From contig OZ024798.1 in NCBI GenBank assembly GCA_964017045.1, positions 30,990,347 through 31,054,346 on the forward strand: 64,000 nt of DNA, given 5' to 3'. Source of the stretch: Omphiscola glabra. Taxonomy: Eukaryota; Mollusca; Gastropoda; Lymnaeidae. The translations under genes were made by a program, and so were the position numbers. The notes under the pieces were generated by a model that worked only from the letters and a program-made list of their open reading frames with translations, made no database searches and was not told the DNA's origin. Within the stretch, counting starts at the first letter, position 1. Every line of letters starts with the position of its first letter. Positions 12,106-23,483 of the stretch are shown here, piece after piece.

Positions 12106-12585
12106 GGGTTTTAGATGATACACCTTGTGTTGGGGCTACTCCCCCCCTGGGGTTTGAGATGATACACCTTGGGTTGGGGCTACTCCCTCCCCCCTGGGGT
12201 TTGAGATGATACACCTTGGGTTGGGGCTACTCCCCCCCCTGGGGTTTGAGATGATACACCTTGCGTTGGGGCTACTCCCCCCCCTGGGGTTTTAGATGAT
12301 ACACCTTGTGTTGGGGCTACTCCCCCCCTGGGGTTTGAGATGATACACCTTGGGTTGGGGCAACTCCCCCCCTGGATTTTTAGATGATAAACCTTGTGCT
12401 GGGGCTACTCCCCCCCTGGGGTTTGAGATGATACACCTTGGGTTGGGGCTACTCCCCCCTGGGGTTTTAGATGATATACCTTGTGTTGGGGCTACCCCCC
12501 TCCCCTCTTGATTTTGATATGATACACCTTGGGTTGGGGCTACTCCCCCCCCCCTGGGGTTTGAGATGATACACCTTGGGTGCAA
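12106..12585. repeat. ~45-bp minisatellite with variable C run
   Basis: About ten copies of a 44-47-bp unit containing GAGATGATACACCTTGGGTT, then GGGGCTACTC, a run of 6-10 C, and TGGGG. Length varies mainly in the C run. The minus strand reads through partly as a proline- and glycine-rich repeat, which I take as an artefact. Confidence 0.92.
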
Positions 12586-12706
12586 CCTGCTTTTTTTTTA
12601 TTAATTTTTTTTTTTGAAATTAGATTGGCGGGGCTCTCCTCTAAGCAAACGGGAAAACGTATTTACAAGACGCATGAACAAGTCGACGTATATTTTCTAC
12701 ATAAAA

Positions 12707-13023
12707 TACTAGATGTTAAAACGACTACTAGATGTTAAAGCGACTACTAGATGTTAAAGCGACTACTAGATGTTAAAGCGACTACTAGATGTTAAAGCGA
12801 CTACTAGATGTTAAAGCGACTGCTGGATGTTAAAGCGACTACTAGATGTTAAAGTGACTAATGGATGTTAAAGCGACTACTGGATGTTAAAGTGACTACT
12901 GGATGTTAAAGCGACTACTAGATGTTAAAGCGACTACTGGATGTTAAAGCGACTACTAGATGTTAAAGCGACTACTAGATGTTAAAGCGACTACTAGATG
13001 TTAAAGCGACTACTAGATGTTAA
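12707..13023. repeat. 19-bp minisatellite, about 17 copies
   Basis: The unit is CTACTAGATGTTAAAGCGA, with CTGG, CTAATGG and GTGA variants clustered in the middle of the array and identical copies at both ends. Confidence 0.94.
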
Positions 13024-13395
13024 GCAAAAATTAGGGTGGGGGTGAGGGGTTTACGCGGTAAAATCTATCTTAATATTATTGTTAGTTAATCCTAATATTT
13101 TCTAATTTTTGTTCAGCGAAACAACTTTGTGAAATCTAAATGCAAAGTTATTGTTTGAGTTGAAGCCTCTGAAGGGAGAAGTCAGTGTTGAATTTCGAAA
13201 TTAACACACACAAAAACATATATTTATGCAATACAATTTTGAATCCCTCCAATGGAGGATCCCCAAAACTTGAAGACCGAATTCCCCGGCGCTGTCCGAA
13301 ATGTAAAGCTTTGTGACGTCACAGCTCGTAAATGTCGAAAAGGGTTAACTGTCAGTCGGACACATCCGCTTATGTAATGGGATGTGATTACAGTT

Positions 13396-13629
13396 AGTAG
13401 GTTAAAAGGATAAGTGGGTCAGGAAGTACGTTAAAATGAGAAGTAGGTCAGGAGGTATGTTAAAAGGAGACGTAGGTCAGGAGGTATGTTAAAAGGAGAA
13501 GGAGGTCAGGAGGTATGTTAAAAGGAGAAGGAGGTCAGGAGGTATGTTAAAATGAGAAGGAGGTCAGGAGGTATGTTAAAAGGAGAAGGAGATCAGAAGG
13601 TATGTTAAAAGGAGAAGGAGGTCAGAAGG
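13396..13629. repeat. 29-bp minisatellite, about 8 copies
   Basis: The unit contains GGTCAGGAGGTATGTTAAAA followed by GGAGAAGGA. Copies are more diverged at the left edge. Confidence 0.9.
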
Positions 13630-13927
13630 ATGGAGGTTGACGAGCCAGAGACCTGCACCAGGGCACATAAGACCCCACGTACCAACAAATTATCTCCCTC
13701 TCCGAAATCGACAAAGCCTCCTTCCCTCCACCCCCCCCCCCCACACCATATGCCAGATTAAAGAACTTTGGGCAACAACAAAAACCCACCAAAAAGCCAT
13801 ACAAAATCCATAAAAAAGTCATCATATTTACATGAAACACTTGCCGTGAAGACCAGACGATGATGATATACGAAGCCCTTGCATTTTCTATCAAATTTAA
13901 ATTTGGCAAAACGCTTGTGCGCATTTA

Positions 13928-14100
13928 GGGTCGGTTCACACGATCCAATTTTCCTTCACGCATCTGATGCAATTCGTGTATGAAGCCTTGTCACAACTTT
14001 CAAATTACTATTTGATCGAATTCCCCCAAAAAGAAACGACGCACAAAATAGTGCGTTCAAACAACAATTTGACGCGAAATTTGATCGTGTGAACTGACGC
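13928..14100. mobile_element. Harbinger-like MITE, copy 1
   Basis: A 173-bp palindromic element with ends GGGTCGGTTCACACGATC and GATCGTGTGAACTGACGC, flanked on both sides by TTA (13925-13927, 14101-14103). A 3-bp TTA or TAA duplication is typical of PIF/Harbinger elements. It shares internal sequence with the copies at 36787 and 36963. It is non-coding. Confidence 0.82.
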
Positions 14101-14103
14101 TTA

Positions 14104-15654
14104 ATATAAATAATGAAAGAAAATTCCTCTTACAATTGAACCTCTTGGCAATCGTATTTTTGTTTTAATTGATCGACTGAAGGTGCCGTTTACGAGGGTA
14201 GAGATAATAGTAATATATTTTGGGATAACATCAGCAGGCAGTGAAACGGTGTTTCAGATTAATGAAAGCACACGAACAGCTCTTTCCCCGTATATTTTCA
14301 ACTGGTTTTCTTACGACTGTGAGTGAATATTTCTGTTATTTTGTTATGTACCACTCAAGTGCTTGTATTCTGGGGGCCTGTAATCTTGAATAGTTGGACT
14401 ACATTGATAAAAATGGGGCCCCGTGGGGGAAGTGGGGGGGGGGGGGAGACGACTAAGATCAGAGGTTCTAAATTGTACATAAACGTAACGCAGAGTTCAA
14501 TTGACAGGAAAAGATTGATTCAATATGACTCGAGACATATCAATATGTAAATATACGAAATTACTCTACACAAACTAAACATTGTATCAATATTGTGTCA
14601 ATGTTGCTGTATCGGAACGGAGACCCGTGTATGGTGAAGCCTGAGAACCTTTTTTTGCAGACCGTACGTTTGGGGTCACGTGATTGAATGGGTTTTCGGT
14701 CTCGTCTGAATGGGGCTGTGTGCTTCTGTTGTTTGTGGGGATTTAAACCGTCGTCTGTGACATGGGGTTGGGTGGAGGGTTGGGGGTTCAAGGTGAGTGG
14801 GTTTGAAGGATTGGGATGGTGGGATAAGTAACGACACGAATTTGGCCGTACACCTAGTTGTGTGGAGATCCAAATTTTCCAGTGTAGCAGCAAATAGATT
14901 GATACTCTTAAAATCGATTAGGCTAAATAAAATTAAAATTATATAAGCTGTGATCAATATTGCTAATACTTCTTTTAATATATAAAATTGTAGCATATCT
15001 TCATAGAAAATTGCTGTTCTGTAAATTAAAATTTTCATCTTTGTTCTCATTTTATTATTGACAATATGTGAGACATCTATCATATTATTTTTTTAAAAAA
15101 AATGCATTTGATAATTTAAGAGCCTGGAGCCGAGCCAAACAAGTAGTCAAAGTAAAATATTTGTTATACCACGATCACCACAAAAGCGCCCCCCCCCCCT
15201 TTTTTTTTTTGTGCCCGTATTGTTCAATTTCATTCTTTTGTTAGTTGAAGTTAGTAACCTATATTAAGGTCCCACCAGTCAAACATGTTGAAGATCTGCC
15301 TTTTCGTCGTAACTTGGAATGTGGTCTTTATTGCGTCTGAGCTATTACACATCTGGGGGGGGGGGCGGGGGGGTGGGGCGGGGGGAAGAGGCAAGGGATA
15401 CAAACTTTCGTTGACAGCAGTCTATAGCTCCATAGACATGAAATGAATATATTCTGTCTTGTATTCAGTGGGAACAGACACATAACTTTAGGGAAACTGT
15501 CCTCGAAAATTTTCTTTTTTTTTTTAAAATTTGAAATAAACAAGCCGTATTTACATACACTATAGTGCAAAATTTAAATAAGCTTACACTTTCCATAATA
15601 TGTTACCTGAATATGTTTCAGTAAACAAAAAAATAGATATAGAATCTATGCATT
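14104..15654. other. Intergenic stretch, no gene recognised
   Basis: Mixed AT-rich DNA with G/C runs near 14435, 15190 and 15354. Overlapping minus-strand open frames at 14561-15083 (110 and 135 codons) show no domain. The frame from 14676 is low-complexity in its last third. Confidence 0.5.
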
Positions 15655-15850
15655 TCAATTCATTTCAAGCGCTGGGACCAACTACTACGATGCAGCAAGC
15701 ACTACATGCATTGACTGAGACTAGGATTTCGACACTTCGATTTAGACTCTCTGTATATCGATTCATTTCAAGCACTGCACTAACTACTATGAGGCTTCAG
15801 ACACTACAAGCATTGACTGAAACTAGGATTTTGGCACTGTTGATGTTGGT
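15655..15850. repeat. Diverged ~113-bp tandem duplication
   Basis: CATTTCAAGC at 15661 and again at 15774 begin two related segments that also share GCATTGACTGA and ACTAGGATTT. The open frame across them (15600-16040, 146 codons) merely translates the duplication and has no recognised domain. Confidence 0.65.
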
Positions 15851-16800
15851 GTTCTGGTTTGTCACTATGAGTCAATCATCACTACATGTACTTGTACTTA
15901 ATATAACAGTACAAAACAGGTTAAGAATCACTACCTCTAAAATATTTCATGGCAATCTGTATTGCTTAAGCCAGAGGCGACTAACAGCTGAGGCAAAGGC
16001 GTGGCAATCAAAACTTGCGCGATCCGAGGCGAAGCCATGATCTAGGCGTACTCTTCCCCCCAAAAGGATATTAGTATATAATAAACGTATTTTGGATTTT
16101 TTAAAAGCGCGAAATGACGACTTTGGCGATCTCTGAAGACAGTGACCAGGGCGGGTGTCCATTTAGCCTACCCTTCACGGGGCCGTGAAACAAGGTATCA
16201 AGCTCTAATGTGACTTCGATAGCCCTAGGTATTTCTTTTCTTTTTCTTTCTTTTTTTTTCTTCGAGACCTAAATTTTAAGACATCATACTCGTGCTAAGT
16301 GTCCTAATATCTCGCCTCTGTAAATTACTCTGCAAATGAAATAATAACACTAATATTACCTTCATATATCAAATTGTTGACTTCAAGCCAAGTACTTGAA
16401 ATGTTCACGGCCATAGTGAAAGTCACGTTCCCGAGATTCTTTGCCGCGAGAAGTAATTACGTTTATTCGAAAAAACAAGTTATTTTTAAATAGGGTGACG
16501 AGCCCAAATCAACAATAACGACCTTCACCTTAAAGCTCTACTTCTGATCGGTGCCTTTGATATATTATTTCCTGGCCACCTGTGATTTCGTCACCGATTG
16601 TTTGGGAGTGGACTACATGAAATCACGGTGAGATTAACTGGTAGTTTTTGGGGAATTCTCAGAAAATACGGACTGTCGTCTGTAGGCAACGTAGGCAACA
16701 TAATTGAATTGTTGCACTCTGCAAGTGCCGCGACTATTACTGTCAGTGGGATGTGTCAGTGTCAAGTGGACACTATTCTCTGCCTCGGCATATTAGTTTG

Positions 16801-16900
16801 ATGGATGGATGAATAGATGGACATATGGTTGGATGGATGTATGGATAGATGGACGATGGTTGGATGGATGTATGGATAGATGGACAGATGGTTGGATGTA
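16801..16900. repeat. GATG-rich microsatellite
   Basis: Interrupted GGAT/GATG repeats with a superposed ~31-bp period (ATGGTTGGATGGATG at 16825 and 16856). Confidence 0.85.
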
Positions 16901-16997
16901 ATTATTCTTTATTTGTTAATGGTGTGTGGCAAAAACATAAATACGGTTGCTTGTTCCACACGAGTTTAAAAATGAAAAACGTATTCACATTTATTTA

Positions 16998-17160
16998 CAT
17001 TACCAAAGCGTTTAAGAAATGTTACATTACCAAAGCGTTAAAGAAATATTACATTAAACATAAATTAAGAAATGTTACATTAAACACGGCATTTGAGAAA
17101 TGTTACATTTACGAAAGCATTAAAAAAGTACATTAACACAGCATTTAAGAAATGTTATAT
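16998..17160. repeat. ~27-bp degenerate minisatellite
   Basis: About six diverged copies built on AAGAAATGTTACATTA and AAAGCGTT. The spacing varies, so the array is old. Confidence 0.7.
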
Positions 17161-17254
17161 TACTAAAAATAAATTAATAATTATAAAGAATGTTACAATC
17201 AACACACCATTGTTTTATTTTTCATTTTACTACGGAAGTAGTTTGGGCGTATTG

Positions 17255-17360
17255 TAATGGGACGTTTCACTTACTGTGAAGTATGTGCCGATGTTGTGAT
17301 TCACTTCCGCCCCCGTGGAATAAGTGACTGAAGTATGTGCCGATGTTGTGACTGGCTGTG
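17255..17360. repeat. Short tandem duplication
   Basis: GAAGTATGTGCCGATGTTGT occurs twice about 57 bp apart, with a GTGACTG-type neighbour at the second copy. Confidence 0.65.
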
Positions 17361-18134
17361 AATTGCCACTTCTACCATTTTACCCTGCTGGTTACCGGTG
17401 TTAACCCTACTACCAGCTCTATTTGTTCTACGGCGCCTTTCAGGTTGCCTTCACCACTTGACCTCACCAGATATGGTTTTCTAGTTCTCGTTTCAGATCA
17501 TTTCTGGGGCAGGGAGGGGGTGGTGGTGGTGGTTGGGGTTAGGGGGGGGGAAACCCCTCGGTCTTGCGTAGTTAAGGGAGACCGCCACAGTACCAGTCTC
17601 CCCAATAAAAAACTTTAAAAGATGATCTTTATAAATGGTGACCCAGATGCCCGTGTGACCCAGAGAGACATCTACATATTGGGTACATCCAAACGTTGGT
17701 GTTGACAGTACAGAGACGACACGGAAGAAAAGGGGGGGGGGGACATCTTTTAAGAAGCTTGTGGCCCCACGGCATCTCTTCCCATCTGGATTGCATTCAG
17801 TATTCCTGGCAAGATCGTTATTTTACAGTGAGGTGTCCACTTTCTTGTGTTCGTCCCTATAACGAATGCTTGCAATTTAAAATACACATTTAAATTCTTT
17901 CCCCCCTTCAAATTCTAAGAAAAGAAAACCAAATAATTAAATATGTACACTTTTTCTGTCTATTTGATGAGCTAAGTAAATTGGTTAGTACACTTAACAA
18001 TGTGCCATTTTAAATCCGAATGGGATGAGCGATTCAATATCACCAAAAGTTGACGACCTGACTTGCTAATTAAATGTATGGCTTTCCGGAACTCTTTGTT
18101 TAAAAACCTAAGTAACATACTCTCCAGTCCAAGT
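17361..18134. other. Intergenic stretch, no gene recognised
   Basis: An 86-codon open frame at 17358-17618 is interrupted by G-rich low-complexity sequence. G runs lie near 17526 and 17733. The rest is AT-rich. I see no domain and no splice pattern that I trust. Confidence 0.5.
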
Positions 18135-18143
18135 GGGCAAATG

Positions 18144-18446
18144 CGTATCCGGAAATTTGATAGAAAGAAATGTCATCGACGGAAAATTGATCGACGGAAA
18201 TTTGATCGAACGGAAATTTGGTCGAATCTTTTTTTTTTTTAGTTTACACGTTAAAATGTTGCGTCAAATTTCTTTTTGAACGCATTATTTTGTTTTACTA
18301 TATAATATAGTGCGTTCAAAAAAAAATTTCACGAAAATTTTAATGTGTGAACTGGAAAAAAGCTTCGATCAAATTTCCGTTCGATCCAATTTCCGTCGAT
18401 CAATTTTCCGTCGACGAAATTTCTTTCGATCAAATTTCCGGTAACT
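18144..18446. mobile_element. Palindromic MITE with 9-bp TSD, copy 1
   Basis: A 303-bp element starts CGTATCCGGAAATTTG and ends CAAATTTCCGGTAACT. The flanks GGGCAAATG (18135-18143 and 18447-18455) are identical. Each arm is a run of imperfect repeats on GGAAATTTGATCGA and TCGACGG. The centre is a second inverted repeat around GTGCGTTCAAA. A 9-bp TSD fits Mutator-like (MULE) elements best, though no transposase is present to prove the superfamily. Confidence 0.85.
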
Positions 18447-18633
18447 GGGCAAATGTCCTTGACTGTGACACAATAGCTTTACATCTCGACTACCGGTCAA
18501 TGTTTGGTTGCCACCTAAAATGCATGGGCGAACTGTAAATGGTTCACTTGCCAGCTTACCAGGGGGTAAAGCAACGACTTATATGCATCAAAATAAAATT
18601 GAAAAAAAAAATAATAATAATTTTAAACCGAAA

Positions 18634-19229
18634 TTGATATCGTGACTCCCAGGTGTCTAGTTCAAACTTTCGCGCGCACACAAGGGCTTGATATCGTGAC
18701 TCCCAGGCGTCTAGTTCAAACTTTCGCGCGCACACAAGTGCTTGATATCGTGACTCCCAGGCGTCTAGTTCAAACTTTCGCGCGCACACAAGTGCTTGAT
18801 ATCGTGACTCCCAGGCGTCTAGTTCAAACTTTCGCGCGCACACAAGTGCTTGATATCGTGACTCCCAGGCGTCTAGTTCAAACTTTCCCGCGCACACAAG
18901 TGCTTGATATCGTGACTCCCAGGCGTCTAGTTCAAACTTTCCCGCGCACACAAGTGCTTGATATCGTGACTCCCAGGCGTCTAGTTCAAACTTTCCCGCG
19001 CACACAAGTACTTGATATCGTGACTCCCAGGCGTCTAGTTCAAACTTTCCCGCGCACACAAGTGCTTGATATCGTGACTCCCAGGCGTCTAGTTCAAACT
19101 TTCACTCGCACACAAGTGCTTGATATCGTGACTCCCAGGCGTCTAGTTCAAACTTTCCCGCGCACACAAGTGCTTGATATCGTGACTCCCAGGCGTCTAG
19201 TTCAAACTTTCACGCGCACACAAGTGCTT
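18634..19229. repeat. 54-bp minisatellite, 11 copies
   Basis: The unit carries TTGATATCGTGACTCCCAGG, CGTCTAGTTCAAACTTTC and a CGCGCACACAAG tail. Copies are nearly identical. Variation concentrates in the TTTCGCGCG / TTTCCCGCG / TTTCACTCG position, where types are partly blocked. As 54 is a multiple of three, both strands stay open (196 codons plus, 167 minus). I regard both as artefacts. Confidence 0.95.
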
Positions 19230-19976
19230 TAGTTGAATGCTGTATTCATGAAGCGTTCTTAGAACTGATCTTCAGAATTCAACGTAATCTGCTGCTCTCT
19301 ATCCTTGCAAAATGGGATCTGCCAATCATCGCAATCAGTGTTGGTATACCAACTGGTTTAGCTGTTCGACTGTTACCACCAAATGTACGCGCTCGTAAGC
19401 CATGCAGAATTGTTCTATGGAACCTATGTATCAGATGTTGCTCTTCATAGTGGAAGTAGCATAGTAACTGCATACATGTACTGCAGCCGTGCCCATGTAG
19501 AGTAATTACGAGAACCAATGTTGAGGGCTCAACTCCCACTCTAAATTGTTTTGTGATCAACCCGGGAGCCAAACCTTGTATCAAACAGTGTCTGTGTCTG
19601 GTCTATGAACCATCGGCGTGGATACAGGGACAGTGTGGGGTGGTGACATAATCCCTCACCCTTGGGATTGTAGAATGTGTTTACAAACTAATAGATTTCC
19701 GGTCTTTTGTCAATGTAATTTGAGAGTTATTACGGCAGTTAACACTGTCTTTGCTTTTATTTTTTATTTTTTTTTTAACAAAAAACTTGTGTAGGTTTTT
19801 TTAAGTTTTCTATTTTTTAAATCTCAACGCAAATAATCAAATTTCAAGTCAGCTAAGATAATTCTCCCTTATCTGTGAGTATTTTTTTTTTAATTCGTGA
19901 ATAATTTTTAAAAAGAAAAAGAAAAGAAGAATAGAAAAACAATTGGAATTAAACTTGTTAAAAAATAATACATCCC
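19230..19976. other. Intergenic stretch, no gene recognised
   Basis: 19280-19640 is GC-richer and has a 101-codon minus-strand open frame with no known domain. 19740-19975 is AT-rich with long A/T runs. Confidence 0.5.
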
Positions 19977-20066
19977 GTCCAGAACATTTCTGTCTTGACG
20001 CCCATGACATGGCAGTCTTGCGTCCAGAACAATTCTGTCTTGACGCCCATGACATGGCAGTCTTGC
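19977..20066. repeat. 45-bp tandem duplication
   Basis: Two copies, nearly identical, starting CGTCCAGAACA and ending GACATGGCAGTCTTG. Confidence 0.88.
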
Positions 20067-20264
20067 GTGATTCCCTCATGCGCCACCACGCGACCATTAT
20101 GCCCCCGATGTGGCCAGGTTTTGATAGAAAGCGTGTCAAGAGTCACCCTTCGTCTGTTCGGGTGTTAGGGTCTTCATAAAACTTGGATTTCTAAAGCCGT
20201 GCCTGTCATATTTGTACAGGACGTCACGAAGTATATACAGCACGCGCGGAGACGGATCAAGAAG

Positions 20265-20306
20265 GTGGGAGAGAAAGAGGGAGAGAGAGAGAGGGAGAGA
20301 GAGAAA
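20265..20306. repeat. GA-rich microsatellite
   Basis: Short GGGAGAGA / GAGAGAGA tract with G interruptions. Confidence 0.8.
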
Positions 20307-20358
20307 ATAAGAAGGGCGCTTAAAAAACTTTAACTTATGTACTATTTATATCTTTAAA

Positions 20359-20392
20359 GGGCCCACGATCAATGTATTGATCATTCTGGCTC
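20359..20392. repeat. 34-bp dispersed sequence, inverted copy at 40674
   Basis: This 34-bp stretch is identical to the reverse complement of 40674-40707. Its core ATCAATGTATTGAT is palindromic. The other copy lies inside an hAT-like element, so this is probably a fragment of that family or of a third element. Similarity fades outside the 34 bp. Confidence 0.7.
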
Positions 20393-21115
20393 CTATTTAT
20401 GTAGATGGGATTCGCGATTATTCTGTGCCTGGTATTGAAAGGGATATTTCACTGGTTGCAAGGGCTACTCAGCGAGGGTATCAGGAACTGGGGGTTGGAA
20501 CTGTTCCGTTTGAAAGCTTTTTCCAGTCCCTGGTCGTCCTTGGCAGGAATGAGCATATCTATCTTGGCGTGTCCCTCTTAGTGAATGGTAACTGAACACC
20601 ACTTTATCTAGATCCCCTGCTGTCCATATGAGCAACCTGCTCTAAGTAGAAAGCATCAGGCTATGAGAAGGTAACGAAACACAATGCTGTTGTTGTTTTT
20701 TTCCACACCTTGGTCTACTCTGGTACTACATTACATTGTAATTATAATATTTTTTTAAACCACCTCGTGCCCACACTCTGTGTATCCGCCACTGACTGCA
20801 TACTTTGGAATAGTCCACTTGTTAAGTATGGGTGTGTGGGTTGTTGATGTAGAACCAGATGTATAACATATGGGGACGAGTCCTTATGTCGAGTGTGTGA
20901 GCCTTCATTAGACTATTTGAGCAACGTCAAGTTTTTTGTGGTATTAGCACTTATAGCTGTATAGCCTGACAAGACAACGTTAAATTCATTCAAAAAAAAA
21001 AAAACCATCTTATGAAAGTAATAAACAACCCAAATGAATGCTGTGTATGAATTCGAGCTGAACCACAGCAGACGACCATGCTCTAGTAGCACCATATTTT
21101 TTTTTCAATTTGAAG
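20393..21115. other. Intergenic stretch
   Basis: A 72-codon open frame at 20377-20595 has no known domain. At about 20775-20793 the sequence CACACTCTGTGTATCCGCCACTG looks like one end of an hAT element (reverse complement CAGTGGCGGATAC), but I find no partner end. Confidence 0.45.
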
Positions 21116-21117
21116 AG

Positions 21118-21290
21118 AAACGAAGACAAAAGGCGGACGAACCGATTTCCAGATCGTCTCTCAGGCGCGCCAGGAATCTATTGAAACCCCCAAGTCCTTG
21201 GAATGTTAAGCTTTTCGTGTTACGCGATGCCAGTTCTTACATATCGCATGAAACACGTCTGCTACCGGGGCTAAAGATAGCCACATGGTG
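21118..21290 (+). other. Weak candidate internal exon
   Basis: An open segment of about 57 codons follows a T-rich tract ending TTTGAAGAG and runs to a consensus donor, GGTG/GTAAGT, at 21291. Its GC content is higher than the flanks. It translates to a basic, arginine- and serine-rich stretch I do not recognise. The acceptor is poor because the pyrimidine tract ends 9 bp before the AG. The donor is also the first of five tandem copies of the same motif, so it may be fortuitous. Confidence 0.18.
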
Positions 21291-21620
21291 GTAAGTAAAG
21301 CCCATCTTGTAGCAGATCTATCTAAATCTAAGGCAAAGAATATCATTTTAAACTGTCATGGTGGTAAGTGAAGCCCATCTTGTAGCAGATCTATCTAAGG
21401 CAAAGAATATCATTTTAAACTGTCATGGTGGTATGTGAAGCCCATCTTGCAGCAGATCTATCTAAGTCAAAGAATATCATTTTAAACTGTCATGGTGATA
21501 TGTGAAGCCCATCTTGCAGCAGATCTATCTTAGACAAAAATATCATTTTAAACTGACATGGTGGTAAGTGAAGCCGATCTTGTAGCAGATCTATCTAAGG
21601 CAAAGAATGTCATTTTAAAC
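21283..21620. repeat. 67-bp tandem repeat, 5 copies
   Basis: Each unit contains CATGGTGGTAAGTGAAGCCC, then AGCAGATCTATCTA and ATCATTTTAAACTG. The first unit has an extra ATCTAA. The GGTAAGT inside the unit matches a splice-donor consensus in units 1, 2 and 5 and is mutated in units 3 and 4. Confidence 0.93.
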
Positions 21621-22671
21621 TCTTTATTTGGCATAAGTCCTCGTAGCATGCTGGTACAAGAGGAGACCATAGGTGGATTCACTGGCGTAGGATAAGGAGG
21701 GGCGAAGGGGAAGTCCGCCTTGGGTGGAAGTTTGTAGTTTTTTATATGGGGGAGGGGGAGGGATGGAATTTTCGTTCCACTATATATACTACCTCATACG
21801 GCTTATGTTTGATATATCTGAGATGTCTATGACTGAGGGTTGGCAAAGAAATCAACGCCCTGTGTGTCAAAATTATAACAACTCTATTGGATACATCAAT
21901 TGATCAGAGCAAATCATGACACCCCCCCCCCTCATCTTTCTATTCTTGGTTTTCTTCGGTTGGTTGATTTTGCTTGTTATTGTATGGGGTCAAAATGCGA
22001 CCTCAATTTCCACACAGGAAGTCCCCCAAACCAAAGTTTTTGTTTCCGTTGCATTATTTTACCGATTAAGAATTTCGTCTGTGTTGATAGCAGCCTTTTT
22101 ACGATATTTATGGCAGGTCGAAAATAACTAGCTAATTTGATTTCTTTAGTTTTTTAACTTGATTAGGAAAAAAAAAATTCCGTTGGACTTGGACTCAAAT
22201 GGACATGTGTGTGAGAGAGAAGGCTGAAACTATTTTTAACATTTATTTTATTTCAACAGGCTGCTAATCACAGCAGAAAGGGAGATTCCATATTTATTTT
22301 TATACACACCTCAAAACGACTTCTCCCTAAATGTTTAACAATCAGCCACGCATTTAAACGACGGCCAGGTATTTTCCCTTACCCTCGGGAAAAAACGAAC
22401 GATGACGGAAAATGTCGAAATGTGAATTTATATCAGTTATAAATGGTATATTATATGTTTTCGGGATACTAGGGAAAATAAGTTAACTGAAGATGACGAT
22501 GAACGCACAGTTTTGTTCAACAGACAAATATTTGTTACAGTTTTGTCTTTATTTTCTACAGATCTCCCATTCACCAACCAACCCCCCCCCCCCCCCGGGT
22601 ATCCCCCGGTATTATAAAATATTTTGTTAAAAAAAATCACTTAACTATTTGATCACTTAAATCCCATATGC
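21621..22671. other. Intergenic stretch with one possible hAT end
   Basis: At about 21688 CACTGGCGTAGGATAAGGAG resembles the CAGTGGCGTAG termini elsewhere in the window, without a partner end. A 71-codon hydrophobic open frame at 21916-22131 might pass for a membrane segment, but it begins in a C run and has no family I recognise. A C run lies at about 22581-22597. Confidence 0.45.
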
Positions 22672-22866
22672 CAGGCCTGCACAACATACGGCCCGCGGGT
22701 CGCATGTGGCCCGCCAGCACCCACTTGGTGGCCCACGAAGTAACGAAATATTCTTTATTATAATTATTTTCTTAATAGCTTTCGCCCTGCCCTACTATCT
22801 TTCGGCCCAAACACGTTGTTCATAAAGTATTACGTCCCAACTTACTTTTTGGATGGCGCAGGCCTG
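22672..22866. mobile_element. hAT-type MITE, degenerate TSD
   Basis: It starts CAGGCCTGCACAACATACGG and ends GGCGCAGGCCTG. Flanks CCATATGC and TCATGTGC agree at 6 of 8 positions. The GGCCCGCGGGTCGCATGTGG interior is of the type common in hAT MITEs. It is non-coding. Confidence 0.72.
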
Positions 22867-23259
22867 TCATGTGCAAGCAAACATCTTGTGATAAAAGCAA
22901 GCGCTCTTCTATCGCTACTTAAAGATTGAGAAAAAGAGATGTTAGGGGTGGTGGTGGGGGGGGGAGTAGGTGTTAAGAGGGCAGGCGGGTACCAACATGA
23001 CATAACATCCTTTATTTCGTTTCCTTGATGTCATATGCTATTAGTTATTTGTGTCATCTTCTAACGTGATTAAGGCAGCCGTGGCATCGCGGGCAGTGGC
23101 GTGACGTCTGCTTGTTAGATCGGGGAATATTTTGGACGTCCTCTTCCTCCCCAGATGTTTTGTCCTGGTCTATGATATAACAATTTAACATAAATGTTGA
23201 TTAAGTCAAGTCTTAATCCAATCCTACGTGACTCAGTCTTTGTTTCCCCCCCTCTAATT
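22867..23259. other. Short intergenic stretch
   Basis: A G run lies near 22954. At about 23094 CAGTGGCGTGACG resembles one hAT end without a partner. Nothing else is recognised. Confidence 0.5.
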
Positions 23260-23483
23260 CAGTGATTCCCAAAGTGGTCTATATCGACGCCCAGGGGTCT
23301 ACGACAACTCGCAAGGGGTCCATATGTGCGAGAAAAAAATTGTATAAAGTAAAAATTTTAAAAAGATAAAACTGTTTAAGAATTATTATAAAATAGCAGG
23401 TAATATCAGGTAAGCAGGGGGTCTACACAAAACCGAAAATCAATGCAAGGGGTCTACGAAACAAAAACGTTTGGGGACCTCTG
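23260..23483 (+). mobile_element. hAT-type MITE with perfect 8-bp TSD
   Basis: A 224-bp element starts CAGTGATTCCCAAAGTGGTC and ends TTTGGGGACCTCTG. The flanks 23252-23259 and 23484-23491 are both CTCTAATT. It is related to 40101-40578 through both ends and the internal GGTAATATCAGGTAAGCAGG. It is non-coding. Confidence 0.9.

Noticed and set aside
21916..22131. Small hydrophobic membrane protein
   Set aside because: The frame opens in a C run and has no splice or promoter context. Hydrophobicity follows from T-rich sequence.
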